A stretch of 64,000 bases of DNA. It comes from Xanthobacteraceae bacterium (GTDB lineage: Bacteria > Pseudomonadota > Alphaproteobacteria > Rhizobiales > Xanthobacteraceae). The stretch spans positions 2,294,001-2,358,000 of the forward strand of contig CP075369.1 in assembly GCA_019454205.1 (NCBI GenBank). Reading direction: 5' to 3'. Position numbers and translations under genes: made by a program. The notes beneath the pieces are model-generated. The model was not told the DNA's origin and did no database searches. It saw only the letters and a program-made list of their open reading frames with translations. Positions 24,704 to 33,713 of this stretch are shown here, one piece after another (the stretch's first letter is position 1; every line of letters starts with the position of its first letter).

Positions 24704-24979
24704 AGACCTTCCTTCATTTCATTCTTTACGGAACGAACGACCCCCGTAAGGCGAGGCCGGCATCGAAACGTTGGGTTCTTAAACTCCAAAATCCCCCGGA
24801 AAACTATGCCTTTTCGGCAACATTGCCCGGGAAATAAGGTACCTGAATAAGGCGAAAACCGGACATTGTGACGACCGATTTCCGGCTACGGAACGCGAAC
24901 GCAACGTCAACCGAAAAGTTCCCGTAAAATTTTATTCAAGCGCGAAAAAGTTCCCCGCGTTTCGAGAAAAGTTCCAACC

Positions 24980-25594
24980 TTAGAAGCGATAGTTCACGCC
25001 TGCGCGTAACATGCTGGCGCTGAACCCAACCCCCAACGGACCGCCGATCGTTGTGTACGTCTGCGATCCGAAGTCGGTGTAGATGTATTCGAGTCTTACG
25101 CTGACATTCGGCGAAATCATGCCTTCGATGCCTGCGCCCAGCGCAAAGCCCCAATGCGTTTGGTCATTGGAGAGCGAGGCAACGGTGACTTCGCCGTTGG
25201 CATAAGCAAGACCGCCGGTGGCGTAGAGCATCACCCGGTCGAACGCGTAGCCGAGACGTCCGCGAATCGTTCCGATGTTATTGACCGCGAAATTCCCGCC
25301 GGGAATCGCACCGTCGATGCCGGTGAACGTGATGTCGGTTTCGACGCCGAACAGCATGCCGCTGACGAGCTGATAGTTGTAACCGAGCTGACCGCCGATC
25401 AGATAACCGCTCTGGTCGTTGCCGTTCGCATCGGACCAGCCCCAGCCGCCGTTGAGGCCGCCGTAGAATCCGGTCCAGTTGAACAGGTTCCGATAGACTT
25501 GGGGATTGTTGTTGTAGCGCTGCGGGATGTCGCCCGCGCGCACCGTGCCCGTAACGGCAATCACCGCCACCAGTGCGAGCATGATTTTTTTCAA
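24980..25594 (-). CDS. Outer-membrane beta-barrel protein, Omp31-like
   Basis: 204 aa from TTG at 25594, chosen because AGGAGG lies 6 bases upstream; the ATG at 25582 is weaker. Signal peptide KKIMLALVAVIAVTGTVRA. The core NWTGFYGGLNGGWGWSDANG, RGRLGYAFDRVMLYATGGLAY and terminal MLRAGVNYRF mark it as a paralogue of the barrel at 24104. Same strand, separated by 276 bases; likely independently transcribed. Confidence 0.85.
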   Translation of the reverse strand: MKKIMLALVAVIAVTGTVRAGDIPQRYNNNPQVYRNLFNWTGFYGGLNGGWGWSDANGNDQSGYLIGGQLGYNYQLVSGMLFGVETDITFTGIDGAIPGGNFAVNNIGTIRGRLGYAFDRVMLYATGGLAYANGEVTVASLSNDQTHWGFALGAGIEGMISPNVSVRLEYIYTDFGSQTYTTIGGPLGVGFSASMLRAGVNYRF

Positions 25595-25838
25595 GATGGC
25601 CTCCTCCGCCGGAGCGGACTTCCAGAACCGCATTTCGGGTAACGATAAAATTTTCGGATAATCCGAGTCGTTAACCGTGGCGGCCCGCGGCGGGCTTCTT
25701 CGTTGCCGTGCCTAATGATCGGTTAATTCCGGTTCTCCCGAACCCGATTTGAGGCCGGAAGTGCTGCCGTTCTTCGCCTTCGGCGGCACGGAAGCGCACC
25801 CGCTGGCCGTAAGCCGGACAAACTCCTATTTTCCTAAA

Positions 25839-27869
25839 ATGGAGCGCGAACGCATCAATCCCGGCCCGCAACCCGATCCGCGCGAGATCGAGGAAGAAGA
25901 AGGCCTGATCGGCGCCGAGGCGGACGACGAGGAAGAGGAAGAAGAAGTCCTCGTCGAGGAGCCGGAGGATGATGATTCCGAGCCGGACAACGCACCGTTC
26001 CGCACCGGCCGCGAAACCATCCTGCGTTTCCAGAAGAACTCTCCCGCCGGTCCCGGCGTGTACCGCATGATCGATGCACAGGGTTCGGTGCTCTACGTCG
26101 GCAAGGCCAAGAGCATCCGCAAGCGCGTGATCTCCTATACGCGCCCTACCGGACACTCGCGCCGTATCCAGCGCATGATCGCGGCGACCGCGAGCATGGA
26201 GTTCGTCACCACGAACACCGAGACGGAAGCGTTTCTGCTCGAAGCGAACCTCATCAAGCGCTTCCGCCCCTATTACAATGTGCTGCTGCGCGACGATAAA
26301 TCGTTCCCGTACATTCTGCTGACCGGCGACCACCCCGCGCCCGCCATCACCAAGCATCGCGGCGGACGCAACCGCGCAGGCGATTATTTCGGCCCGTTCG
26401 CATCCGGCCTGTCGGTGAACCGCACCATCACCGCACTGGAGCGCGCGTTCTTCCTGCGCTCCTGTTCCGACTCAGTCTACGAGAGCCGCACGCGGCCATG
26501 TCTTCTGTTTCAGATCAAGCGCTGCTCCGCGCCGTGTACGGGCGAGATTGGACTCGAAGAATACAATCGCCTGGTCGGCGAAGCGCGGCAGTTTCTCTCC
26601 GGCAAGAGCAACGCCATCAAGGAACGGCTCGCGCAGGAGATGCAGCAAGCCTCCGATGGACTGGACTTCGAGCGCGCGGCAATGCTGCGCGACCGGCTCG
26701 CCGCACTCTCGGCGGTGCAGTCGCAGCAAGGCGTGCATCCGCGAAACCTCGATGAAGCGGATGTATTCGCCTGCTACCAGCAGGGCGGCCTGACCTGCGT
26801 GCAGAGCTTCTTCATCCGCAACGGCCAGAACTGGGGCAACCGCGCGAACTTCCCGCGCGCGGGACGCGACGTGAGCATCGAGGAAGTCATGGAGAGCTTC
26901 CTCGGCCAATTCTACGCGGACAAGGCGATCCCGAAACTGGTTCTGGTTTCGCATCTTCCCGTCGAGCACGAATTACTCTCGCAGGCGCTATCCGAGAAGG
27001 CGGGACATAGGGTTGAAATTTCGCTGCCCAAGCGCGGCGAGAAATACGAGCTGATCGCGAACGCGATGAAGAACGCGCGCGAAGCGCTGGAGCGTAACCT
27101 CGCCGAGTCTGCTTCCCAGCACCGGCTCCTGAACAACCTCGCCGAAACGCTCGGCCTTCCTCATGCGCCGCGCCGGATCGAGGTGTATGACAACAGCCAC
27201 ATCATGGGCACGAACGCGGTCGGCGCGATGATCGTCGCTGGCGCGGAAGGATTCGCGAAAAGCCAATACCGCAAGTTCAACATCAAGTGGCCTGAAACAA
27301 AGGCTGGCGACGACATCGGCATGATGCGCGAGGTGCTGCTGCGCCGCTTCAAGCGTCTCGCGGAAGAACATCCGCGCAGCCATCGCGACATGGTGCCCGA
27401 GAATGCCTCCGATACCCCGTGGCCGGACCTCGTCATCGTGGACGGCGGGCAGACGCAGTTCAGCGCTGCGCGCGAAGCGCTGGAAGAAGCGGGCGTGGAA
27501 AACATCCCGTTGCTCGCGGTGGCAAAGGGGCTGGACCGGGAGTCCGGCCGGGAAACCTTCCATATCATGGGACGCGAACCGTTCCGCCTGCCGCCGCGCG
27601 ACCCCGTGCTCTATTTCGTCGAGCGTCTGCGCGACGAAGCGCATCGCTTCGCCATCGGCTCGCACCGTGCGCGGCGTGCGAAAAGCATCGGCAGTACCGG
27701 GCTACAGGAAATCCCCGGCGTCGGGCCGTCGCGAAAGCGCGCGCTGCTGCACCATTTCGGCACCCTGAAAGCCATCGAGAGCGCCTCGCTCGCCGACCTC
27801 GAAAATGTGCCGGGCATCGACGCGCGGCTGGCAAAGGCAGTCTACGACTACTTTCATGCGAATGGATGA
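25839..27869 (+). CDS. uvrC: Excinuclease ABC subunit C
   Basis: 676 aa dual-incision nuclease of nucleotide excision repair. GIY-YIG domain: PGVYRMIDAQGSVLYVGKAK; UVR motif LDFERAAMLRDRLAAL binds UvrB; the RNase H-like 5' nuclease part includes RIEVYDNSHIMGTNAVGAM and DLVIVDGG; the C-terminal helix-hairpin-helix pair includes EIPGVGPSRKRALLHHFGT. The start at 25839 is the first ATG (a TTG at 25749 is also in frame). About 75 N-terminal residues precede the domain and are highly acidic with long Glu/Asp runs. Confidence 0.95.
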   Translation: MERERINPGPQPDPREIEEEEGLIGAEADDEEEEEEVLVEEPEDDDSEPDNAPFRTGRETILRFQKNSPAGPGVYRMIDAQGSVLYVGKAKSIRKRVISYTRPTGHSRRIQRMIAATASMEFVTTNTETEAFLLEANLIKRFRPYYNVLLRDDKSFPYILLTGDHPAPAITKHRGGRNRAGDYFGPFASGLSVNRTITALERAFFLRSCSDSVYESRTRPCLLFQIKRCSAPCTGEIGLEEYNRLVGEARQFLSGKSNAIKERLAQEMQQASDGLDFERAAMLRDRLAALSAVQSQQGVHPRNLDEADVFACYQQGGLTCVQSFFIRNGQNWGNRANFPRAGRDVSIEEVMESFLGQFYADKAIPKLVLVSHLPVEHELLSQALSEKAGHRVEISLPKRGEKYELIANAMKNAREALERNLAESASQHRLLNNLAETLGLPHAPRRIEVYDNSHIMGTNAVGAMIVAGAEGFAKSQYRKFNIKWPETKAGDDIGMMREVLLRRFKRLAEEHPRSHRDMVPENASDTPWPDLVIVDGGQTQFSAAREALEEAGVENIPLLAVAKGLDRESGRETFHIMGREPFRLPPRDPVLYFVERLRDEAHRFAIGSHRARRAKSIGSTGLQEIPGVGPSRKRALLHHFGTLKAIESASLADLENVPGIDARLAKAVYDYFHANG

Positions 27870-27932
27870 CGGCCACGTTGCGCAGTGCCGCATTGACGCC
27901 GCCAAATTGGGGTGTCTTGCTCTGCAGCAGAC

Positions 27933-28559
27933 ATGAATCAGAACCCGCAAACGGCCTCACCGGTCAGCACACCGAAGCAAGACAGTTCGCCGACCAGCCT
28001 CGCGAACATGCTGACGTATGGCCGCATCGCCGCGGTGCCCGCGGTCGCGGCCTGTCTGTTCGGAATCGCGGTTCTCGACGGCGGCCTGTGGCTGCGCTGG
28101 CTGGCGCTCGCCATCTACACTGCCGCGGCAATCACCGACTATCTCGACGGCTGGGCCGCGCGCACCTACGGCCAATTTTCGCGGCTCGGCCGGATGCTCG
28201 ATCCGATCGCCGACAAACTTCTGGTTTCGTCGTGCCTGCTGATGCTCGCCGCCGACGGCACCATCCGCGGCTGGGCGCTGTGGGCCGCGATCATCATTCT
28301 CTGCCGTGAGATTCTCGTTTCCGGCCTGCGCGAGTTTCTCGCGGAATTGCGCGTGAGCGTACCGGTCACGAATCTCGCGAAATGGAAAACGATGATGCAG
28401 CTCGTCGCAATCGGTTTCCTGATCGCGGGCGATGCCGGCGACGTTATTTTGCCCTATACCTCGCTGATTGGCGTGACGTTGCTGTGGGTATCCGCGCTTC
28501 TCACCCTTTATACCGGCTATGACTATTTCCGCGCCGGCTCGAAACATCTTGTCGAGTAG
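27933..28559 (+). CDS. pgsA: CDP-diacylglycerol--glycerol-3-phosphate 3-phosphatidyltransferase
   Basis: 208 aa membrane enzyme making phosphatidylglycerol phosphate. The CDP-alcohol phosphatidyltransferase signature DGxxAR(x8)GxxxDxxxD is intact in DYLDGWAARTYGQFSRLGRM followed by LDPIADK. Helices: YGRIAAVPAVAACLFGIAV, LWAAIIILCREILVSGL, a C-terminal TLLWVSALLTLYTGYDYF. Start ATG at 27933; a GTG 21 bases upstream is in frame. Usual neighbour of uvrC and moaD/moaE in this order. Confidence 0.94.
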   Translation: MNQNPQTASPVSTPKQDSSPTSLANMLTYGRIAAVPAVAACLFGIAVLDGGLWLRWLALAIYTAAAITDYLDGWAARTYGQFSRLGRMLDPIADKLLVSSCLLMLAADGTIRGWALWAAIIILCREILVSGLREFLAELRVSVPVTNLAKWKTMMQLVAIGFLIAGDAGDVILPYTSLIGVTLLWVSALLTLYTGYDYFRAGSKHLVE

Positions 28560-28577
28560 CTGGACCGGGTATCGGAA

Positions 28578-28829
28578 ATGAAGATCGTCTACTTCGCATG
28601 GCTGCGCGAACGTCTCGACAAATCCGAGGAAGACGTCGAGCTGCCTGCGTCCGTGCAGACCATCGGCGACCTGCTGGAATGGATGAAGACGCGCGGCGAA
28701 GAATACGAACTCGCGTTCGAGAACCCGAAGGTGATCCGCGCCGCCATCGACAAGACCCATGTGCGCGCGGAAGCGAAGATCGCCGGCGCGAGCGAGATCG
28801 CCTTCTTCCCGCCGATGACGGGCGGCTGA
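28578..28829 (+). CDS. moaD: Molybdopterin synthase sulfur-carrier subunit
   Basis: 83 aa ubiquitin-like protein ending in the required Gly-Gly (FPPMTGG), which carries the thiocarboxylate used to make molybdopterin dithiolene. Begins MKIVYFAWLRERLDKSEED. Pairs with MoaE encoded four bases downstream. Length and ending match the family. Confidence 0.93.
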   Translation: MKIVYFAWLRERLDKSEEDVELPASVQTIGDLLEWMKTRGEEYELAFENPKVIRAAIDKTHVRAEAKIAGASEIAFFPPMTGG

Positions 28830-28833
28830 CGCC

Positions 28834-29292
28834 ATGGGCGGCGAAAGCGTTCGCATCTCGGCCGTACCCATCGACACGAATGCCGAAACGCAAGCCTTGT
28901 CGCAGGCCGGAGCCGGGATCGGCGCGGTCGTGACCTTCTCCGGCATCTGCCGCGCCGACGAAAAGGGCGCGCAGATCGCGGCACTTCACCTCGAACATTA
29001 TCCCGGTATGGCGGAGAAAGAGATTTCCGCGCATGTCGCCGAAGCGAACAAGCGCTGGCCGCTGCTTGCCGCGCGAGTCGTACATCGCGTCGGCCGCATC
29101 GAACCCGGTGAAGTCATCGTCTTTGTCGCAACCGCCAGCGCGCATCGCGAGGCGGCGTTTGCGGCGGCCGAATTCATCATGGACTACCTGAAGACCAGCG
29201 CACCGTTCTGGAAAAAGAGCGAAGGCGGCGGCCGCGAAGCATGGGTGGACGCGAACGAGAAAGACGAGCGCGCCGCCGCGCGCTGGAAATAA
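28834..29292 (+). CDS. moaE: Molybdopterin synthase catalytic subunit
   Basis: 152 aa. Conserved region VVTFSGICRADEKG, then LHLEHYPGMAEKEI, HRVGRIEPGE, HREAAFAAAEFIMDYLKTSAPFWKK with the active-site lysines KKSEGG. Forms the heterotetramer with MoaD that converts cyclic pyranopterin monophosphate to molybdopterin. Starts four bases after moaD. Confidence 0.95.
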   Translation: MGGESVRISAVPIDTNAETQALSQAGAGIGAVVTFSGICRADEKGAQIAALHLEHYPGMAEKEISAHVAEANKRWPLLAARVVHRVGRIEPGEVIVFVATASAHREAAFAAAEFIMDYLKTSAPFWKKSEGGGREAWVDANEKDERAAARWK

Positions 29293-29306
29293 GAGGGAAT
29301 AATGCC

Positions 29307-29816
29307 ATGCGCAAGCGGCTTACAGGCCTCGCTCTCGCTTTCCTCTTGCTCGCGGGACCGGAGAGCGCGCCGGCCTTCGCGCAGGATCAGGGCTGGCGCA
29401 CCTATGCAAATCCACGTTTCGGCACCACCGCCGACTATCCGTCGCAGATATTTTCCCGGCGCGAACCTCCGCCCACGAACGGCGACGGACAGGCCTTCAC
29501 CAGCACCGACGGCAGCGCGCGGCTTTCGATTTATGGCTCGTTCAACAGCACGGACGATACCCCGCGCTCTTACGTCGATAATTATGTGAGGCCGGAAGGC
29601 CCGCTCGCCTACGAGCATATTACCGGCAATTTCTTCGCCGCCTCCGGCGTCCGCGGCGACAGGATTCATTACCTGCGCTGCAACTTCGGACGCGGCAATC
29701 CCGGCATCATCCATTGTTTCGCAATCGAATATCCGGCGCGCGAAAAGCAGCGCTGGGATGCGATTGTCACGCGGATCAGCGCATCGCTTCGCGCTGGGCC
29801 GGGAATCGAGCGCTGA
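29307..29816 (+). CDS. Exported hypothetical protein
   Basis: 169 aa. ATG at 29307 follows AGAGGGA and starts a signal peptide (MRKRLTGLALAFLLLAG...AFA). Mature part WRTYANPRFGTTADYPSQIF resembles a family of periplasmic proteins of unknown role found in Bradyrhizobium relatives, with a conserved LRCNFGRGNPGIIHCFAIEYP containing two cysteines. Follows moaE by 14 bases, so may be cotranscribed; a link to molybdenum cofactor is not shown. Confidence 0.68.
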   Translation: MRKRLTGLALAFLLLAGPESAPAFAQDQGWRTYANPRFGTTADYPSQIFSRREPPPTNGDGQAFTSTDGSARLSIYGSFNSTDDTPRSYVDNYVRPEGPLAYEHITGNFFAASGVRGDRIHYLRCNFGRGNPGIIHCFAIEYPAREKQRWDAIVTRISASLRAGPGIER

Positions 29817-29861
29817 CCGGGAAAAGCGGCGTTTTCATCCGTTAGCTACTCAACAAAAACC

Positions 29862-29947
29862 GTCATGGCCGGGCTTGTCCCGGCCATTCACCCCTTCCGA
29901 AATGCAACGCCTAAAACGTAGATGCCCGGCACAAGGCCGGGCATGAC
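29862..29947. repeat. Double-hairpin intergenic repeat with complementary loops
   Basis: ATGGCCGGG-CTTGT-CCCGGCCAT (29865-29887) and ATGCCCGGC-ACAAG-GCCGGGCAT (29922-29944) are each perfect hairpins. Their five-base loops, CTTGT and ACAAG, are complementary, and the outer GTC/GAC bases extend the overall inverted repeat. It is a form common in Bradyrhizobium-like genomes. Confidence 0.85.
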
Positions 29948-29976
29948 GAATTAATTATCCGAGATACGAGCGGAAG

Positions 29977-30864
29977 CTACGCCGCCGCCTGCTTCGGCTG
30001 CACGGCGGCCGTATAGTCGTCCATTAGCGTCTGCGTGATCTTGGCGGGCGTGAACTTCCAGTCCCCGATTTCACCGACCGGGGTCACCTCCGCCGCCGTG
30101 CCGGTGATGAAGCACTCGCTGAAGCCGGAAAGCTCTTCCGGCTTGATGTGGCGCTCGATCACCTCGTAGCCGCGGCGCTTGGCGAGATCGATCACCGTGC
30201 GGCGCGTGATGCCGTCGAGGAAGCAATCCGGCGTCGGCGTGTGGATCTTGCCGTCCTGAATGAAGAACATGTTGGCGCCGGTGCACTCGGCGACGAAGCC
30301 GCGATAGTCGTACATCATCGCGTCGGCATAGCCTTTGCGCTCGGCCTTATGCTTCGAGATCGTGCAGATCATGTACAGGCCCGCCGCCTTCGCCTTGCAC
30401 GGGATCGTCGCCGGATCGGGACGGCGATATTCCGCGACATCGAGGCGGATGCCTTTCATCTTCTGCGCCGGGTCGAAGTAGCTCGGCCATTCCCAGGTCG
30501 CGATCGCGAGGTGAATCTTGTTCATCTGCGCCGAGACGCCCATCATCTCGGAACCGCGCCACGCCACCGGGCGCACATATGCGTCCCTCTGGCCGTTGGT
30601 CGAAAGCACCAGCTTCTTGGCTTCGTCGATCTCGGCGACCGAGAAGGGAATCTCGAAATCGAGCAGTTCGGCCGACTTCCGCAGCCGCTCGGAATGTTCA
30701 GTGCTCTTGAAGATTTCGCCGCCGTAGGCGCGCTCGCCCTCGAACACGCAGCTTGCGTAGTGGAGGCCGTGGGACAGTACGTGGAGATTGGCGCTCTCCC
30801 ACGGCACCAGCTTGCCGTCGTACCAGATTTTCCCGGGACGTTTATCGAAAGGTTCACCGGCCAT
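29977..30864 (-). CDS. ilvE: Branched-chain-amino-acid aminotransferase
   Basis: 295 aa, PLP fold-type IV. Key stretches: KIWYDGKLVPWESANLHVLSHGLHYASCVFEG, then YVRPVAWRG, CKAKAAGLYM with the probable Schiff-base lysine, GFVAECTGANMFFIQDGKIHTP and ITGTAAEVTPVGEIG. Interconverts Leu, Ile, Val and their keto acids. ATG at 30864 has GGAGG 8 bases upstream, preferred over 30882. Divergent from the MarR/OmpR/EnvZ operon, an arrangement seen in many alphaproteobacteria. Confidence 0.94.
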   Translation of the reverse strand: MAGEPFDKRPGKIWYDGKLVPWESANLHVLSHGLHYASCVFEGERAYGGEIFKSTEHSERLRKSAELLDFEIPFSVAEIDEAKKLVLSTNGQRDAYVRPVAWRGSEMMGVSAQMNKIHLAIATWEWPSYFDPAQKMKGIRLDVAEYRRPDPATIPCKAKAAGLYMICTISKHKAERKGYADAMMYDYRGFVAECTGANMFFIQDGKIHTPTPDCFLDGITRRTVIDLAKRRGYEVIERHIKPEELSGFSECFITGTAAEVTPVGEIGDWKFTPAKITQTLMDDYTAAVQPKQAAA

Positions 30865-31066
30865 AACGCATTCCTCCAACACGGAAGCCCGCTTCGGGCT
30901 TGTTTTCGGGCTTTTGCCTCACCGGCCGACACCCGTTATGTTTCGGCGCAATGAGAGCGGTTCTCGTCATTCCGCGCAATGTTCGGCCTGTCTGCCTGGG
31001 GGCTGCGGGCACGATCATTTCGCAAAAGGCGGCCTCTCGGTAACAATCCAACCGAAATAAGTCAAT

Positions 31067-31603
31067 ATGGCTGACGTAAACGTCTCAACGCTATCCCATA
31101 GCCCCGGTTCAGGCCGGAAAACCGACGCCTCGGGCGAGGCGATTCCGGCGGTCGAACTGATTGAACTGCTGTTCTTCGCCTACCGGGACTTCGTCGGCGA
31201 CGCCGATGAGTTGCTGTTCGACCTCGGTTTCGGCCGCGCCCACCACCGCGTCGTCCACTTCGTGAGCCGCCACCCCGGCATGCGGGTCGCCGACCTGCTG
31301 GCGGTGCTCAAGATCACCAAACAGAGCCTCGGCCGCGTGCTGCGCGAACTGGTCGACAACGGCTATGTTGAGCAGCGTGCCGGCGCGACCGACCGGCGTG
31401 AGCGGCTGCTGCATGTCACCGCCAAGGGCGAGGAACTCGCCCGCCAGCTCGTCGCCTTGCAGACCCGGCGCTTCGCCCGCGCGCTGAACGAATGCGGACC
31501 CGGGGCGCGCGAAGCGGCGCGCGTGTTCCTCGCTTCCATGATCGACCCGGAGTCGCGCGCCGAAGTCGAACGGCTGATCGCGCGCGCGAACGCCAAGCCA
31601 TGA
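31067..31603 (+). CDS. MarR-family transcriptional regulator (PetP-like)
   Basis: 178 aa winged-helix regulator. LLFDLGFGRAHHRVVHFVSR precedes the recognition region MRVADLLAVLKITKQSLGRVL and the wing DRRERLLHVTAKGEEL. First gene of a three-gene operon with an OmpR-type regulator and a histidine kinase (ATGA overlap). The pairing of a MarR protein and OmpR regulator matches petP-petR of Rhodobacter, where they affect respiratory cytochromes; that identity is inference. The bc1 genes lie about 13 kb away here. Confidence 0.88.
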   Translation: MADVNVSTLSHSPGSGRKTDASGEAIPAVELIELLFFAYRDFVGDADELLFDLGFGRAHHRVVHFVSRHPGMRVADLLAVLKITKQSLGRVLRELVDNGYVEQRAGATDRRERLLHVTAKGEELARQLVALQTRRFARALNECGPGAREAARVFLASMIDPESRAEVERLIARANAKP

Positions 31604-32328
31604 CCGAATCCTCCCCCGCACTCGCCCGCCGTCCGCAACCCGTCTCGGACGAAGCCCCGCACCTGCTGGTGGTCGATGACGACCAGCGCATCCGCGAATT
31701 GCTGTCGCGCTATCTCGCCGACCACAGCTTCCGCGTCACCACCGCCGCCGACGCGGCGGATGCGCGCGCGAAGCTCGGCGGCATGGTGTTCGATATGCTG
31801 GTGCTCGACGTGATGATGCCCGGCGAGACCGGCCTCGAACTCGCGAAGTCGATCCGCGAGACTTCCGACGTACCGATCCTGATGCTGACCGCGCGCGCCG
31901 AAACCGGCGACCGCATCGCGGGCCTCGAACACGGCGCGGACGATTATTTGCCGAAGCCGTTCGATCCGCGCGAACTCCTGCTGCGCATCACCAACATTCT
32001 CCGCCGCTCGGCGCAGCCCGCGGTGCCGCCGGTGGAATCGGTGCGCTTCGGCGAATTCGAATTCCAGCTGGAGCGTGGCGACCTTACTCGGAACGGCGAG
32101 CCGGTCCGCATCACCGACCGCGAATGCGACATGCTCCGCGTGCTCTCGCTGCGCGCGGGCGAAGTGGTGCCGCGACAGGATCTCGTCGCGCCCGGCGGCG
32201 ATGCCTCCGACCGCGCGGTGGACGTGCAGATCAACCGCCTGCGCCGCAAGATCGAGGAAAATCCCGCCGATCCCGCCTATCTGCGCACCGTGCGCGGCGT
32301 CGGCTACCGGCTGGTGATCTCGCCGTGA
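31600..32328 (+). CDS. OmpR-family response regulator (PetR-like)
   Basis: 242 aa. Receiver domain: acidic pocket LLVVDDDQRIRE, phospho-acceptor Asp70 in LVLDVMMPGETG, and the conserved lysine in DYLPKPFDP. Winged-helix output domain from about residue 145: ITDRECDMLRVL, AVDVQINRLRRKIEENP and RTVRGVGYRLV. Starts within the MarR stop (ATGA at 31600) and its own stop overlaps the kinase start. Binds DNA when phosphorylated by the next gene's product. Confidence 0.93.
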   Translation: MTESSPALARRPQPVSDEAPHLLVVDDDQRIRELLSRYLADHSFRVTTAADAADARAKLGGMVFDMLVLDVMMPGETGLELAKSIRETSDVPILMLTARAETGDRIAGLEHGADDYLPKPFDPRELLLRITNILRRSAQPAVPPVESVRFGEFEFQLERGDLTRNGEPVRITDRECDMLRVLSLRAGEVVPRQDLVAPGGDASDRAVDVQINRLRRKIEENPADPAYLRTVRGVGYRLVISP

Positions 32329-33713
32329 CATCCATCGACGCAGGTCTGCGCGGCATCCGGTCGATCTTCGGCCGCATCTACGATGCCTATGACCGCTTCG
32401 CCTCATGGATGAACGCGCGGCTGCCGAAGGGCCTCTACGCGCGCACGCTGCTCATCGTGCTGCTGCCGATGATCATTCTGCAATCGGTGCTCGCCTTCGT
32501 ATTCATGGAGCGCCACTGGAGCACGGTCACGCAGCGCCTTTCGGCGGCGGTCACGCGCGACATCGCGGCGCTGATCGACGTCTACGAAAAATATCCGCAA
32601 GACAGGGACGCGGCGTTTCTGCGCAAGATGGCCGGCGAGCGGCTCGGCCTCACCGTCGAACTCCTGAACGAAACCGACCTGCCGCCGCCGGGACCGAAAC
32701 CGTTCTTCTCCCTGCTCGACAGCGCGCTCTCGCGCGAAATCAGCCGTCAGGTGAAGCGTCCGTTCTGGATCGACACGGTCGGCAACTCGTCGCTGGTCGA
32801 AATCCGTATCAAGCTGGAGAACGCGGTGATGCGCATCTACGCGCCGCGCAACCAGGCCTACGCCTCGAACTCGCACATCTTCATTCTCTGGATGGTCGGC
32901 ACGTCGCTGGTGCTGCTCACCATCTCGGTGCTTTTCCTCCGCAACCAGATCAGGCCGATCCTCGCGCTCGCGGAAGCGGCGGAGGCATTCGGCAAGGGAC
33001 GCGAGGTCGCGAATTTCCGCCCGCGCGGCGCGACCGAAGTGCGGCGCGCGGCAGCCGCGTTCCTCGAAATGAAACGGCGCATCGAGCGCCAGATCGAGCA
33101 GCGCACCACCATGCTGGCCGGGGTCTCGCACGACATGCGCACCGTGCTGACCCGCTTCAAGCTCGAACTGGCGCTGCTGAAAGACACGCCGGAAGCCGAG
33201 GCCATGCGCCGCGACGTCGACGAACTGAACAACATGCTCGAGGCCTATCTCGCCTTTGCCCGCGGCGAATCCGGCGAAGGCCCGGCGATGGTCGACGTTT
33301 CGGAAATGCTGAGCGAACTCGCCGCCGACGCGCAGCGGCAAGGCCGCCGCGCTACCGCGACCTTCGCAGGCCCGCCCATCGTGCAGGTGCGCGCGGAAGC
33401 ATTGCGCCGCTGCGCCGCCAATCTGGTCGCGAATGCGATCCGTTACGGCAAGAGCCTGACAATCGCGGGCAAGCGCGAGCCGCGCTGGCTGGAAATTGCG
33501 GTGGATGACGACGGGCCGGGCATCCCAGCAAACCGGCGCGAGGATGTGTTCCGTCCGTTCCTGCGTCTCGATGCTTCGCGCAACCAGAACCAGGGCAACA
33601 GCGGCCTCGGGTTGTCGATTGCACGCGACATCGCCATCGCGCATGGCGGCGACATCTATCTGAGCGACAGTCCGATGGGCGGCCTGCGCGCGACGATCCG
33701 CATTCCGGTCTGA
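32325..33713 (+). CDS. EnvZ-type sensor histidine kinase
   Basis: 462 aa from GTG at 32325, overlapping the response-regulator stop by four bases. Two membrane helices (TLLIVLLPMIILQSVLAFVF and HIFILWMVGTSLVLLTISVLF) bracket a periplasmic sensor of about 120 residues. HAMP-like linker RNQIRPILALAEAAEAFGKG, H box GVSHDMRTVLTRFKLEL, N box NLVANAIRYG, then DDDGPGIP and NSGLGLSIARDI. The usual MRTPL proline is a valine here. Ends right against csaA (convergent, no gap). Confidence 0.9.
   Translation: MTSIDAGLRGIRSIFGRIYDAYDRFASWMNARLPKGLYARTLLIVLLPMIILQSVLAFVFMERHWSTVTQRLSAAVTRDIAALIDVYEKYPQDRDAAFLRKMAGERLGLTVELLNETDLPPPGPKPFFSLLDSALSREISRQVKRPFWIDTVGNSSLVEIRIKLENAVMRIYAPRNQAYASNSHIFILWMVGTSLVLLTISVLFLRNQIRPILALAEAAEAFGKGREVANFRPRGATEVRRAAAAFLEMKRRIERQIEQRTTMLAGVSHDMRTVLTRFKLELALLKDTPEAEAMRRDVDELNNMLEAYLAFARGESGEGPAMVDVSEMLSELAADAQRQGRRATATFAGPPIVQVRAEALRRCAANLVANAIRYGKSLTIAGKREPRWLEIAVDDDGPGIPANRREDVFRPFLRLDASRNQNQGNSGLGLSIARDIAIAHGGDIYLSDSPMGGLRATIRIPV

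Noticed and set aside
27957..28946. Long minus-strand frame opposite pgsA and moaD
   Set aside because: No motif and antisense to three recognised genes.
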